Below are positions 33,261 through 42,156 of a stretch of DNA of 64,000 nucleotides, piece by piece. How positions within the stretch are numbered: position 1 is the first letter of the stretch; every line of letters starts with the position of its first letter. The stretch covers positions 1 to 64,000 of the forward strand of contig NZ_CAMLHC010000003.1 of assembly GCF_946479755.1 (NCBI RefSeq), read 5' to 3'. The position numbers and the translations under genes are program-made. This DNA is from an uncultured Chitinophaga sp. (lineage in GTDB: Bacteria > Bacteroidota > Bacteroidia > Chitinophagales > Chitinophagaceae). Below the pieces are notes generated by a model that ran no database searches, had not been told where the DNA came from, and saw only the letters and a list, made by a program, of their open reading frames with translations.

Positions 33261-36200
33261 CTACAGGCTGAGTTGTATTCCGCCTGCCAGCGTTTTTAGA
33301 TTAGGGATGCCATAGATTGTTTGTGATTCCGGATCTCCCTGATAGTCGCTGATAGTAAGTAGATTTTGGGCCTGAAAGTATACTTTTGCTGATTTTATAC
33401 CCGCTTTTCTTAAATAATCTGTTGGTAGCGTATAGCTTAAGCAAATGTTTTTTAATCTAATGAACGAGGCATCACTATACACGGCATTGGATCTTGCATA
33501 GAGCGCAGCTTGACGGCCTGCATTGCTGTTGTTGGTTGCGGTGAATTTTTCATACGTTGTATTGTCTCCCGGTTCCTGCCATCTATCAAGCACATCTGTT
33601 GGTTGGTTATACATCAGCCCCGGATAGTTACGGGAAAGGTAGGTGCCTGCCCGTAAATTTTTTCCAAGTTGTTTTCTGAAACTAAACAAAACGTTGAGCT
33701 GAAAATTTTTATAGGCGAATTCTGAGGAAAAGCCACCAAAGTAGTCGGGGTTAAGGTTGCCTCCATATTGATAATCAAATACGTTGTATTTGCCATCTTT
33801 ATTGAGATCGTCAAACGTGTAGGTACCTGTTTTGGCGTCAATCCCTGTGAATTTATAGGCTCTTATCAGATTGACGGATTTTCCTACCTCATAGACTGTT
33901 GCATAGCTTGAGTTTTGCAGATCGGGAAATGATAAGAGGGTATTGGTCGGTATCGTCAGATTCGTATTTATATTCCATTTGAATTGATGTGTGGCAATGG
34001 CCTTCAGCGTCATTTCGAATTCCCATCCCTTGTTTGAAATGAGGGCTGGTAGATTTTGCGTGATGCTGGAAAAACCGGTTTGAGCTGGAAGGGTATAGCT
34101 TACCAGTTGGTTGTCACTTTTGTTTTCGTAATAGGCAGCGGAGAATAACAGCCTGTCGCGCCATAAGCCCAGGTCCAGGGCAATTTCCATTTTTTTGTTT
34201 CTTTCCCAGCTAAATGTGGGATTGAATGGGTTTTCAGGTTTGAGCGCAATGCCGCCCTGGTATGGTGGGGTTACATCGCTGGACCAATTAGACAGGTATT
34301 TGTAATCTCCTATCTGGTCATTTCCGGTTATTCCATAACTTCCTCTTATCTTACCGTAACTGACAACTTTTAACTGCCGTTGAAAGATTGATTCATTACT
34401 AAAAATCCAAGCTGCTCCGACCGACCCGAAATTAGCAAAACGTTTATCCGGGCCAAAACGGGAAGATCCGTCCCTTCTTCCATTGAGGTTTACAATATAT
34501 TTATTAGCATAGGCGTAATTAACGCGTGCAAATATTGCTTCGTAGCGATACCTGCTCTCGTCCGAAAATTTGTTGCTTACAAGCGGGCCCGCACTTATAG
34601 AGCCAAGTAAGTTGTCAGATGTATATCCCGTGAGCATAAGCCCTACGTTGTCTTTTCTGTTTTCCTGCCAGGTACTTCCCAGCAAAATATCCAATTTCCC
34701 ACCCAGGATAGTATTGGTGTACTCAAGTTGCGGCTCCACGATAAAGCTTTTAAAATTGCTGGTGGAAAAGGATGCTGAGCCCGTGGGGTTTGTACTGGGG
34801 TTAAAAGTTGAAATCGGAAGTTTGGTTCTTTCTTCAAGATGCAGGATGTTTAACCCGGCGCTTGTGCGAAATACGAGACCATTAATTATTTTAAAATCAA
34901 CAGTAAGGTTGTTCAGAAAATTTTGAGAGACAGCATTATAGCTTGTTTTAAAGTCTGCCAGCGGATTTTGAAAGGTCGAGCCTCCTTTAACCCAGTTCAG
35001 ACGACCGGTGGAATCATAAAGCTCCGGTATATTAGGAGGAAGCATCATGGTGAGAAGGCTTCCGGATATTAGTCTGTTATTGTCAAAGTTGGCGATAGTG
35101 GAGAGCTTTATATCGATTCTTCCATTTGGTGAGTGTTGTCGGATGTTAAACTTAAAAGATGAATTATTGTCTGCCACATCTGTTGGAAGTATAGTTGTTT
35201 CCCGATGAAAATTACCTCCTATGAGAAACTGCGTTTGCTCACTGCCGCCGCTGGCTGATACAGCGGCATTTAATACTTTGGCTGTGCCGCCATAGAGCAA
35301 TTGGGGTATATTGGTGTAGCGGGTTGTATCCCATATCGTTAGATCTGGCGCGTATCCAGTCCTTCCGGGAGTGGCATTGGGAGTAATTCCGTCGTTTCTG
35401 AATGCTTCTCTGCGCATAGCCAGATATTGCCGGGTATCTAACAGTTTTGGTAGCCTCGCAGCTGTACTCGATCCAGTATTGAGATTGGCATTTATTGTCA
35501 TTTTGCCCGCTTGGGGTTTGCGTGTTGTGATTAACACGACACCGTTTGCTCCCCTGCTGCCATAAATGGCGGTGGCGTCAGCGTCTTTCAATACCTCGAT
35601 GCTTTCAATTTCTGAAGGACTAATCAGGCTGAAGGGGCTAAGTCCACCTTCACCCTGAGCTAAAATTGAATTCAGGCTATTAATATTATTGTTGTTAGGA
35701 GCATAAGGTATTCCGTCAATGATATACAGAGGTTCGGAGCCATTCGTTAGGGAGTTTTGGCCACGTACCTGTACTTTGAACGAGGCTCCAGGCCCGCCAC
35801 TGCTTTGGGTGATTAATACACCCGGGATTTTTCCTTCCAATGCAGCCAGTGGATTGGAAATTGCCTGCCTGTTGATCTCCTCGGCGGTCACTTTAGCGAT
35901 GGCACCGGTGTTTAATCTCCTGGAGGTGGTGCCGTAGGCCATGACAACAGTTTCATCCAACCTATTACTGGCAATGTCTAATTTTACATCAATGGGCGTG
36001 TTGCCTGAGACCGGTATCTGACGCGGGTTGAATCCGGTGAAGCTAATTTGAAGAATAGCGCCTACGGGTACATTTCTCAATAAAAAACGACCTTTTTCAT
36101 TACTGACCGTACCTTTTTGTGTTGATTTTACTACGATAAAAGCTCCCTGCAACGGTGTGCCATTGGGGTCTTTGATTTCTCCTGTTATTACTTTACCAGC

Positions 36201-36575
36201 AGAATCAGAAAGTGCAGCCACCACGGCTACCGGCTTGACAGGCTTTAGTATGACAGTTTTCATTCTGAACTCCCAACTGATTCCTTTGGGTGAGAGAAGC
36301 TCTTTGAATACTTCCTCGAGAGATACTTTTTTTACGTATATACTTGCTCGATAGTTGTCATTTACCTGGTTTGTATTATACATAAATACCAGTCCGGTTT
36401 GTTTTTCAATACCTTTTAAGATAATTGTTAATGGTGCCTCTCTGAATGAGAGCGTTACTTTTTGATCACCCTGGTTTCCTGCAAATGCCGGAAAAGGGGA
36501 TATGAGTACACCTCCTATGAGTATTAGCGTTAAGAATCTTTGAAGCCTCATCGCATGGAGTAAAGTATTAATCAT
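33261..36575 (-). CDS. SusC/RagA TonB-dependent receptor with STN signalling domain
   Basis: The start is taken at the ATG at 36575 (MINTLLHAMRLQRF), giving 1,104 aa and a good signal peptide ending FPAFA; ATG 36644 is an alternative. Domains in order: an STN (secretin/TonB short N-terminal) domain at about 30-90, a carboxypeptidase-D regulatory-like domain (DPNGTPLQGAFIVVKST), the plug (GKIPGVLITQSSGGPGASF, PLYIIDGIPYAP) and a large outer-membrane barrel ending in QLSL. STN domains contact FecR-type anti-sigma factors, and a sigma/FecR pair is encoded divergently at 37026. It should import a ligand through the outer membrane and signal its presence. Base composition is AT-rich relative to flanking genes. 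Confidence 0.93.
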   Translation of the reverse strand: MINTLLHAMRLQRFLTLILIGGVLISPFPAFAGNQGDQKVTLSFREAPLTIILKGIEKQTGLVFMYNTNQVNDNYRASIYVKKVSLEEVFKELLSPKGISWEFRMKTVILKPVKPVAVVAALSDSAGKVITGEIKDPNGTPLQGAFIVVKSTQKGTVSNEKGRFLLRNVPVGAILQISFTGFNPRQIPVSGNTPIDVKLDIASNRLDETVVMAYGTTSRRLNTGAIAKVTAEEINRQAISNPLAALEGKIPGVLITQSSGGPGASFKVQVRGQNSLTNGSEPLYIIDGIPYAPNNNNINSLNSILAQGEGGLSPFSLISPSEIESIEVLKDADATAIYGSRGANGVVLITTRKPQAGKMTINANLNTGSSTAARLPKLLDTRQYLAMRREAFRNDGITPNATPGRTGYAPDLTIWDTTRYTNIPQLLYGGTAKVLNAAVSASGGSEQTQFLIGGNFHRETTILPTDVADNNSSFKFNIRQHSPNGRIDIKLSTIANFDNNRLISGSLLTMMLPPNIPELYDSTGRLNWVKGGSTFQNPLADFKTSYNAVSQNFLNNLTVDFKIINGLVFRTSAGLNILHLEERTKLPISTFNPSTNPTGSASFSTSNFKSFIVEPQLEYTNTILGGKLDILLGSTWQENRKDNVGLMLTGYTSDNLLGSISAGPLVSNKFSDESRYRYEAIFARVNYAYANKYIVNLNGRRDGSSRFGPDKRFANFGSVGAAWIFSNESIFQRQLKVVSYGKIRGSYGITGNDQIGDYKYLSNWSSDVTPPYQGGIALKPENPFNPTFSWERNKKMEIALDLGLWRDRLLFSAAYYENKSDNQLVSYTLPAQTGFSSITQNLPALISNKGWEFEMTLKAIATHQFKWNINTNLTIPTNTLLSFPDLQNSSYATVYEVGKSVNLIRAYKFTGIDAKTGTYTFDDLNKDGKYNVFDYQYGGNLNPDYFGGFSSEFAYKNFQLNVLFSFRKQLGKNLRAGTYLSRNYPGLMYNQPTDVLDRWQEPGDNTTYEKFTATNNSNAGRQAALYARSNAVYSDASFIRLKNICLSYTLPTDYLRKAGIKSAKVYFQAQNLLTISDYQGDPESQTIYGIPNLKTLAGGIQLSL

Positions 36576-37025
36576 GACAATGTGTTGATAGGTTTGGATA
36601 AAATTGTTGTATAAATTCAGGTACCTCTGTAATGAAGACAACATTTATTTTATCGCGGCCTAATAACGTGAGGAGTTTTTCATATTAACTTAATGTTACG
36701 CGGGTTACAGAAAATTAACATACAGAATTTTTGTAATTCAGATTTGACAGCGTTATTTGCATACCAAAATTTCATAACAACCGATTAACAAATTTCTTTT
36801 CGTCCGTATAGCCGTAACCGCCATCTAAGCCTTATTTTCATGTAATAATAACCAGCATAGCTATAATACATTACACTGGTTGGTTGACGGAAATGATCCT
36901 GCATCCGCTCTCAGTAAGCATATCATTTATTGATTGTGTTTGCCTTCTGAGGCAACCTGTTTATCCCCTGTTGAATGTTTCTGCAACAACCTTTGCGTGG
37001 CGATGTTATTAGCGTAGTATACCCA
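36576..37025. other. Divergent regulatory region between SusC and the sigma factor
   Basis: This 450-bp gap should hold both divergent promoters. It contains an imperfect inverted repeat at 36705-36736 (TTACAGAAAATT/AATTTTTGTAA). Near-matches to the -7 box on the plus strand include AACCTTTG (36988-36995). No exact TAnnTTTG site is seen on either strand, as expected if the SusC promoter uses the ECF sigma factor. No gene is evident. Confidence 0.4.
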
Positions 37026-37577
37026 ATGAACGCATACGAAAATGATATGGTGTTGTGGCAAAAGCTGAAGGAGCAAGATCCGGATGCATTTGCTTATATC
37101 TATACAACCTACAGAAAGTGGTTGATGGTTGTTGCGTATGGTATAATACAGGATGAAAGAGACGCGCAAGACCTTGTGCAAAAATTTTTTGTCGATCTCT
37201 GGCAATTGGATTGGACAAAGGTGGCTGATTTGACTGGGCCAATCCGAAACTTTCTGTTTATCAGTGTCCGTAACCGATGCCTTAACCATGTACGTGCCAG
37301 CGAAATACAGCGAAAACGGTATGCTCAGATCCAGCTGCCGGACGCTATTGAACAACCTCCCAATATTTTAGAGAATAAGGAGTTGCAGCAGCAACTATCG
37401 TATGCAATGTCGCTCTTACCCGCTGTCAGGGCGAAAGTCTTTAAATTAGGTTACCTGTATCAGTTTTCCCGGCAGCAAATAGCACAAAAGCTTGGAGTAA
37501 GCGAGGCTACTGTGAAGACGCACATGGCTTTAGCGCTAAGGGATCTGAGAGACCTGTTGAAAAAAAATGTGCATTGA
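37026..37577 (+). CDS. ECF-type RNA polymerase sigma factor (sigma-70 family)
   Basis: The start is taken at the ATG at 37026 (MNAYENDMVLWQKLKEQD), giving 183 aa, normal for Bacteroidota ECF factors; an upstream ATG at 36975 gives a less typical N-terminus. Region 2 (DAFAYIYTTYRKWLMVVAYG, DAQDLVQKFFVDLW) binds core polymerase and the -10. Region 4 (LPAVRAKVFKLGYLYQFSRQQIAQKLGVSEATVKTHMALAL) contains the -35-binding helix-turn-helix. It precedes a FecR gene by 41 bp and is divergent from the STN-bearing SusC gene, the standard arrangement for cell-surface signalling. Its likely targets are the SusC operon and possibly the peptide genes. Confidence 0.92.
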   Translation: MNAYENDMVLWQKLKEQDPDAFAYIYTTYRKWLMVVAYGIIQDERDAQDLVQKFFVDLWQLDWTKVADLTGPIRNFLFISVRNRCLNHVRASEIQRKRYAQIQLPDAIEQPPNILENKELQQQLSYAMSLLPAVRAKVFKLGYLYQFSRQQIAQKLGVSEATVKTHMALALRDLRDLLKKNVH

Positions 37578-37618
37578 CATTAGCCCGCTATGTCAAAAAA
37601 AGTGTCTTTATATAAGTA

Positions 37619-38773
37619 ATGAAAAGTAATCTGTATATACAACGGCTGATGACAGAGAAAATCGGTGGTAATATTAGTGCCGCTGATGAGTGCTACCTGG
37701 ACCACCTGATCGAAACAGACGGAGTGGTGGCCACTGCGTGGGAGAAGACCAGGCAATTATACAATGAGGAAGATATTAAAGATAATTTCCACCGTTTTAA
37801 TGATGTACAATGGCAGGAGATGCCGTTCCAGGCACCGCAGTCCATTATACCGCAAAGGACTCCTACTCCTCAGGAAAAAAGGTTCGGAAAAATATCATCA
37901 ATAGCATGGGCAGTAGCCGCTTCCTTATTGATGCTGGCTGCTGTAGCGTGGTGGCTATTCCGAACTGATAAACCGTCTGCCCGGGGTCTTTCGCTGACAG
38001 ATCCGCAGGCAGGGGTGCAACTGCAATTAGGCAGTGGGAAAATTTTAAATCTTTCGAAAGATAGCGGAGTCCTCCACACAGCCGCCACGCAACTAATTAA
38101 CACTACTAAATCGCTTTCGCTGTCTGAAAGTACTATTCCTGGCAAGCATAATAATGAAAACTTAACATTAGCCGTTCCTATCGGGAAATATTACACAATC
38201 AAACTTTCAGACGGAACAGAAGTCGCACTGAATGCTGCTTCTACTTTGCGTTTTCCGGTCCCCTTCTCCGCCGATACCAGGGAGGTATACCTTTCCGGTG
38301 AGGCTTTTCTTACTGTTGCCAGGGATGCAGCACGCCCCTTCCTGGTACATACAGCACAGGGCACCGTACAGGTGCTGGGCACATCCTTTAACGTTAATAC
38401 TTATGATAGCGGTAGCGTGAAGGTCTCTTTAGTGGATGGCATGGTGAAAATGGAAGATGTCCCGCTCAAACCCGGTCAGCAAGCCGTGGCAACAAACACC
38501 GGCATCCGCGTCCAACCCTTCGACGAACCCGAGGAACTCTCCTGGCGCAGAGGCGTCTTTTACTTCTCCAACACCACGCTCGCTGATATCGCCCGCATAC
38601 TGCCCCGGTGGTTCGGCATACCGGTGATCATGGACAACAACAGCATCGCCACTGAAACCTTCACCGGCAGCCTCGAACGCAACCAGCCTGTCGCGGTATT
38701 CCTCGATAACCTGAAATCAACCACCACGGTGGACTATTACTTTGATAAAAACGGGAGACTACATTTTAAATAA
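37619..38773 (+). CDS. FecR family anti-sigma regulator
   Basis: The 384-aa protein has a cytoplasmic N-terminal part (1-90), one membrane helix at about 93-114 (SIAWAVAASLLMLAAVAWWLF), a periplasmic FecR domain at about 190-285 (LSDGTEVALNAASTLRFPV, VLGTSFNVNTY) and a C-terminal DUF4974-like secretin/TonB-type domain (about 310-384). It is expected to hold the preceding sigma factor inactive until the SusC STN domain signals ligand uptake. It is probably co-transcribed with the sigma factor. Its stop lies 1 bp from the convergent response-regulator gene. Confidence 0.93.
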   Translation: MKSNLYIQRLMTEKIGGNISAADECYLDHLIETDGVVATAWEKTRQLYNEEDIKDNFHRFNDVQWQEMPFQAPQSIIPQRTPTPQEKRFGKISSIAWAVAASLLMLAAVAWWLFRTDKPSARGLSLTDPQAGVQLQLGSGKILNLSKDSGVLHTAATQLINTTKSLSLSESTIPGKHNNENLTLAVPIGKYYTIKLSDGTEVALNAASTLRFPVPFSADTREVYLSGEAFLTVARDAARPFLVHTAQGTVQVLGTSFNVNTYDSGSVKVSLVDGMVKMEDVPLKPGQQAVATNTGIRVQPFDEPEELSWRRGVFYFSNTTLADIARILPRWFGIPVIMDNNSIATETFTGSLERNQPVAVFLDNLKSTTTVDYYFDKNGRLHFK

Positions 38774-38774
38774 C

Positions 38775-39533
38775 TTATTTATCCAGCCACTGTTTAAAAA
38801 GCGGCACTTTCTCTTTGCTGACCAGCACCTCCCGCTCAGGATCACGCTTCAGCCGGATCTGTAGTTTGCCGTTAAAAGAATGGAGTATACGGTCGATACT
38901 ATGTACGCCAATGATATGCTGCCGGTTGGCACGGAAAAATTGTACGGGGTTCAGCTGCTCTTCCAGTTCGTCCATCGTCTGGGTCACAACGACATGCGAT
39001 TTGTCTTTTAATACCAGGTGCGTCACATTGGCGTTGTAAAATACAAAGTCCACATCTTCTACCAGCACAGCACGATAGCCATCCCGGAAGGGAAGCATAA
39101 AACGCGTGCGGTAGGTCACTTCTTTCTGCTTAAAAAACTCCAGCAGCTGCTGCACCATATCGGTCGGCCCTGCGTGCACCGGCTCTTTTTTGATCTTGTC
39201 CAGCGCCTGCCGCAGGTCTTCTTTTTCTATGGGCTTCAACAGGTAGTCGATACTGTTCACCTTAAACGCCCGGATAGCGTATTCATCGTAGGCAGTAGTG
39301 AAGATAACAGGGCATTCGAGAGACACCTGTTGAAAGATATCGAATGACAGGCCGTCGGCCAGCCTTATGTCCATCAGGACCACATCGGGATGGGGATGCT
39401 CCCGGAACCACGCCACGCTGCCGGTGACAGTATCCAGCATCGCGTCTACCACCGCATCGGGACAGATATCCTGTACCAGGTTCTTTAAACGGGTGGCATT
39501 GGGTTTTTCGTCTTCAACGATCACAATTCTCAT
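38775..39533 (-). CDS. LytTR family response regulator
   Basis: The 252-aa protein has a receiver domain at about 1-120, with the acidic pair in IVEDEKPNA, phosphoacceptor Asp in DVVLMDIRLADG and Lys in YLLKPIEKEDL. A LytTR DNA-binding domain covers about 145-250 (VEDVDFVFYNANVTHLVLKD, FFRANRQHIIGVHSI). It acts in the cytoplasm as a transcription factor phosphorylated by the sensor kinase encoded 10 bp upstream. The pair lies downstream of an RND efflux operon on the same strand and may regulate it; that link is inference. Confidence 0.93.
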   Translation of the reverse strand: MRIVIVEDEKPNATRLKNLVQDICPDAVVDAMLDTVTGSVAWFREHPHPDVVLMDIRLADGLSFDIFQQVSLECPVIFTTAYDEYAIRAFKVNSIDYLLKPIEKEDLRQALDKIKKEPVHAGPTDMVQQLLEFFKQKEVTYRTRFMLPFRDGYRAVLVEDVDFVFYNANVTHLVLKDKSHVVVTQTMDELEEQLNPVQFFRANRQHIIGVHSIDRILHSFNGKLQIRLKRDPEREVLVSKEKVPLFKQWLDK

Positions 39534-39543
39534 ACAAGTAATT

Positions 39544-40647
39544 TTAAAAGTCCAGTAATGGCAGCGTCACCATAAACATCCCGTTTTCTTCCCGGATATC
39601 TGGGGTCTGATCGGAGAGCAGGGCATAACGGTTGCGGATATTTTCCAGGCCCAGTTTGGTTGACGGGATCACATTGGGGATACGCTGTGTATTATTGCTG
39701 ACAGTTAGTTTTCCTTCTTCGCTTTGATAAATATGAATGTGCAGCGGATGCTCCCCGGTAGCCACATTGTGTTTGATGGCATTTTCTATCAGCAGCTGCA
39801 GCGTGATAGGAGGGATGCCGCGGCCGGAGAGCTCGTCCGGTACCTCTATGCGGATGTCTACGTTGTCGCCGTGACGGATCCGGATCAGGTAACTGTAGGC
39901 TTTTATAAATCGTAACTCCTCTTTCAGCGTGATGATGTCATTCGGCAGATTCACGATCATGTACCGATATACGCGCGACAGATTTTCCAGGAAAGATAAT
40001 GCCGTATTTTTATCTTCTTCGATCAGCGCGGACAAGGTGCTGAAATTATTAAACATAAAATGAGGGTCCAGCTGTAGTTTGAGCGACTGCAACTGTGACT
40101 GCATCGCTATCTGCCGCAGCTCAGACGCTTTCAGCTCCAGCTCGGACGCTTCCAGCATAGACGTTTTCCAGCGCTGCAGGAAGTAGTTGCCCGTATGCAC
40201 AGCACTGATCAGGATCGACAACATCACACATACGAAGACAAACTGCCACTCATCCAGCTTTTCCGGGATAGTCACCGGCTCGTTCTCCCGCGGCCCGAAG
40301 ATAAACGACAGCACCACGTAAAAAATACTGAGCAGGATACCCACAGAAATGATCTGACCAAAAAGCTGGGCCACAAAACGACGGATAGGCCACCGTTCCC
40401 AGGGAATCCACCGGTCCATCCAGCGGGCGGTGATCAGGCTCACCTCTGTGATCAGCCAGCAGAAAACCATCATAATGGTGATCTCTATTATCCACTCCTT
40501 CGTGCTCTGCTTGAACATCCTTACCCAGGACTCACTGTAGGGATTTACCAGGTAGGACAACAGGTAGTACAGGAGAAATATCATCGGAATGATAAATATC
40601 CGGTAATACCTGTTGAACATCTTCTCTGCCATGTTATTCTTGGTCAT
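39544..40647 (-). CDS. LytS/YehU-type sensor histidine kinase
   Basis: The 367-aa protein has four predicted membrane helices in its first 185 residues (FIIPMIFLLYYLLSYLV; WIIEITIMMVFCWLITEVSLI; IISVGILLSIFYVVLSFIF; FVFVCVMLSILISAV), a short coiled-coil linker and a His_kinase domain with the LQLDPHFMFNNFSTL phosphorylation box. The ATP-binding part follows (PPITLQLLIENAIKHNV; KLGLENIRNRYALL). There is no periplasmic sensor domain, so sensing is probably within the membrane. It is paired with the LytTR regulator 10 bp downstream. The gap from the upstream TolC-like gene is 65 bp, so read-through from the pump operon is possible. Confidence 0.92.
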   Translation of the reverse strand: MTKNNMAEKMFNRYYRIFIIPMIFLLYYLLSYLVNPYSESWVRMFKQSTKEWIIEITIMMVFCWLITEVSLITARWMDRWIPWERWPIRRFVAQLFGQIISVGILLSIFYVVLSFIFGPRENEPVTIPEKLDEWQFVFVCVMLSILISAVHTGNYFLQRWKTSMLEASELELKASELRQIAMQSQLQSLKLQLDPHFMFNNFSTLSALIEEDKNTALSFLENLSRVYRYMIVNLPNDIITLKEELRFIKAYSYLIRIRHGDNVDIRIEVPDELSGRGIPPITLQLLIENAIKHNVATGEHPLHIHIYQSEEGKLTVSNNTQRIPNVIPSTKLGLENIRNRYALLSDQTPDIREENGMFMVTLPLLDF

Positions 40648-40712
40648 TGCTTGTTTTTAGTGCTTCAACTGGCCCTAAATATAAAGTAATCAGGCTTATC
40701 ATGTTGTTACAA

Positions 40713-42131
40713 CTATTTCCAGCCGCCGCCCAGGGAACGGTAAAGCTCCACCACGGCACCCTGCTGGGCGCGCTGTACCGAAGCAAGGTCCAGTTCACTT
40801 TGCAGCACATTGCTTTGTGCCGTGATCACCTCCAGGTAGGTGGCCATGCCGCTTTGAAACAGTAAGCCGGCATTCCTGGTGGCGCTTTGCAGCTTGTCCA
40901 CCCGCACCTGTGTCATTTCCTGTTGCGCTTTGAGCTTGTCCATCTTCACGAGAGCGTCGGATACTTCTCCTACAGCTGTCAGTACCGATCTCCGGAAGTC
41001 GATCGCTGATTTTTCCCATTCGATTTTAGCTATTTCCCAATCTGTCTTTAACTTCTTCCGTTGGAAGATGGGCTGCGTAATGCTGCCGGCTACTGTTTCA
41101 AAAAGGCTGCCTGGTATGCTGAACCAGTTGCTGGCCTTAAACGTATTAAGACCTGCGGTGGCGGTAATATTGAGGGCGGGATACATGCTGGCCTGTGCGA
41201 TACCGGCTTTGGCGTTAGCCACTTTCACGGCCATCTCGGCGGCATGTACATCGGGGCGCTGACTGAGCAGACTGGCGGGCACGCCGGCCTGCAGGGGACT
41301 GCCTGTTACTACGGATGAAGGCCGGTTGCTCCGGGCGATGCTGGCGGGCAGCGTGCCGGTGAGAATGCTGAGCGCATTTTCCTGGAGCGTGATCTGCTGT
41401 TCCAGTTGGGGTAACAGGGCGGCAGCCACCTGCCGTTGTGCGGCGGTTTGCTCTATAGCGAGATTGTTGATCAACCCGGACTGGTACTGCAGCTGCATCA
41501 TAGACAGCGTGCTGTCGTTGAGCGCCAGGTTCCTGGCGGCGATTGCATGCTGCTGGTCAAGCATCAGCAGGTTGTAATAGCCCTGCGCCACCTCGCTGAC
41601 AATACGGGTCTGTACCGCGCGCGCAGCTTCGGTGCTCTGCAGGTAGCCGGCGAGGGAGGCCTCTTTCAGGCGGCTGATTTTCCCCCAGGCCACCACTTCC
41701 CAGCTCAGGCTCACATTGGCGTTATAATCATCCATATAACGGGTGCCCATGAACTGGTCCGCCATAGAACCATTCAGACTGTTCTTGGACGGGTAGCTGC
41801 GGTTGGCCTGTATCTGCAGGTTGATGTCCGGCAGATTGCCCAGCCGTGCGGTTTTGACCGTCTGCGCGGCGATCTCCGTATTCTTCAGGGCGGTCTGTAT
41901 GTCGAAGTTATGCGCGATGGCGCTGTCGATCAGGGCTTGCAGCGCCGGATCGGTGAAAAAAGTCTTCCATGACAGCTGGCCGATATTGCTGCTGTCGGCC
42001 GGCGCAGGAGCGTCCCGGTATTTTTCGGGCAGCACGGTAGCCGGTCTGGTGAACTCTTTGCCCACCCTGCAGGCCATCACCGTGCTGGAGAGCACGGCCA
42101 TGGCGAACAACAGTGATTTATTGATAGTCAT
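40713..42131 (-). CDS. RND efflux outer membrane channel lipoprotein (NodT/OprM family)
   Basis: The 472-aa protein has a lipoprotein signal ending STVMAC and the family-typical start CRVGKEFTRPATVLPEKYRD. Two internal repeats of long helices and short strands form the TolC-like trimeric channel; conserved pieces include DINLQIQANRSYPSKN, RPDVHAAEMAVKVANAKAGIAQASMYPALNITATAG and the final YRSLGGGWK. It forms the outer-membrane exit duct for the pump encoded by the two genes upstream on the same strand. It lies 25 bp after the permease gene, so the three are one operon. Confidence 0.93.
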   Translation of the reverse strand: MTINKSLLFAMAVLSSTVMACRVGKEFTRPATVLPEKYRDAPAPADSSNIGQLSWKTFFTDPALQALIDSAIAHNFDIQTALKNTEIAAQTVKTARLGNLPDINLQIQANRSYPSKNSLNGSMADQFMGTRYMDDYNANVSLSWEVVAWGKISRLKEASLAGYLQSTEAARAVQTRIVSEVAQGYYNLLMLDQQHAIAARNLALNDSTLSMMQLQYQSGLINNLAIEQTAAQRQVAAALLPQLEQQITLQENALSILTGTLPASIARSNRPSSVVTGSPLQAGVPASLLSQRPDVHAAEMAVKVANAKAGIAQASMYPALNITATAGLNTFKASNWFSIPGSLFETVAGSITQPIFQRKKLKTDWEIAKIEWEKSAIDFRRSVLTAVGEVSDALVKMDKLKAQQEMTQVRVDKLQSATRNAGLLFQSGMATYLEVITAQSNVLQSELDLASVQRAQQGAVVELYRSLGGGWK

Positions 42132-42156
42132 TGTAATACTATTTTTTAGAAGGTGT

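Noticed and set aside
31776..36575. Polysaccharide utilisation locus
   Set aside because: SusC and SusD are present, but no glycoside hydrolase, lyase or SusE/F gene is nearby; the neighbours are redox, peptide and sigma/FecR genes.
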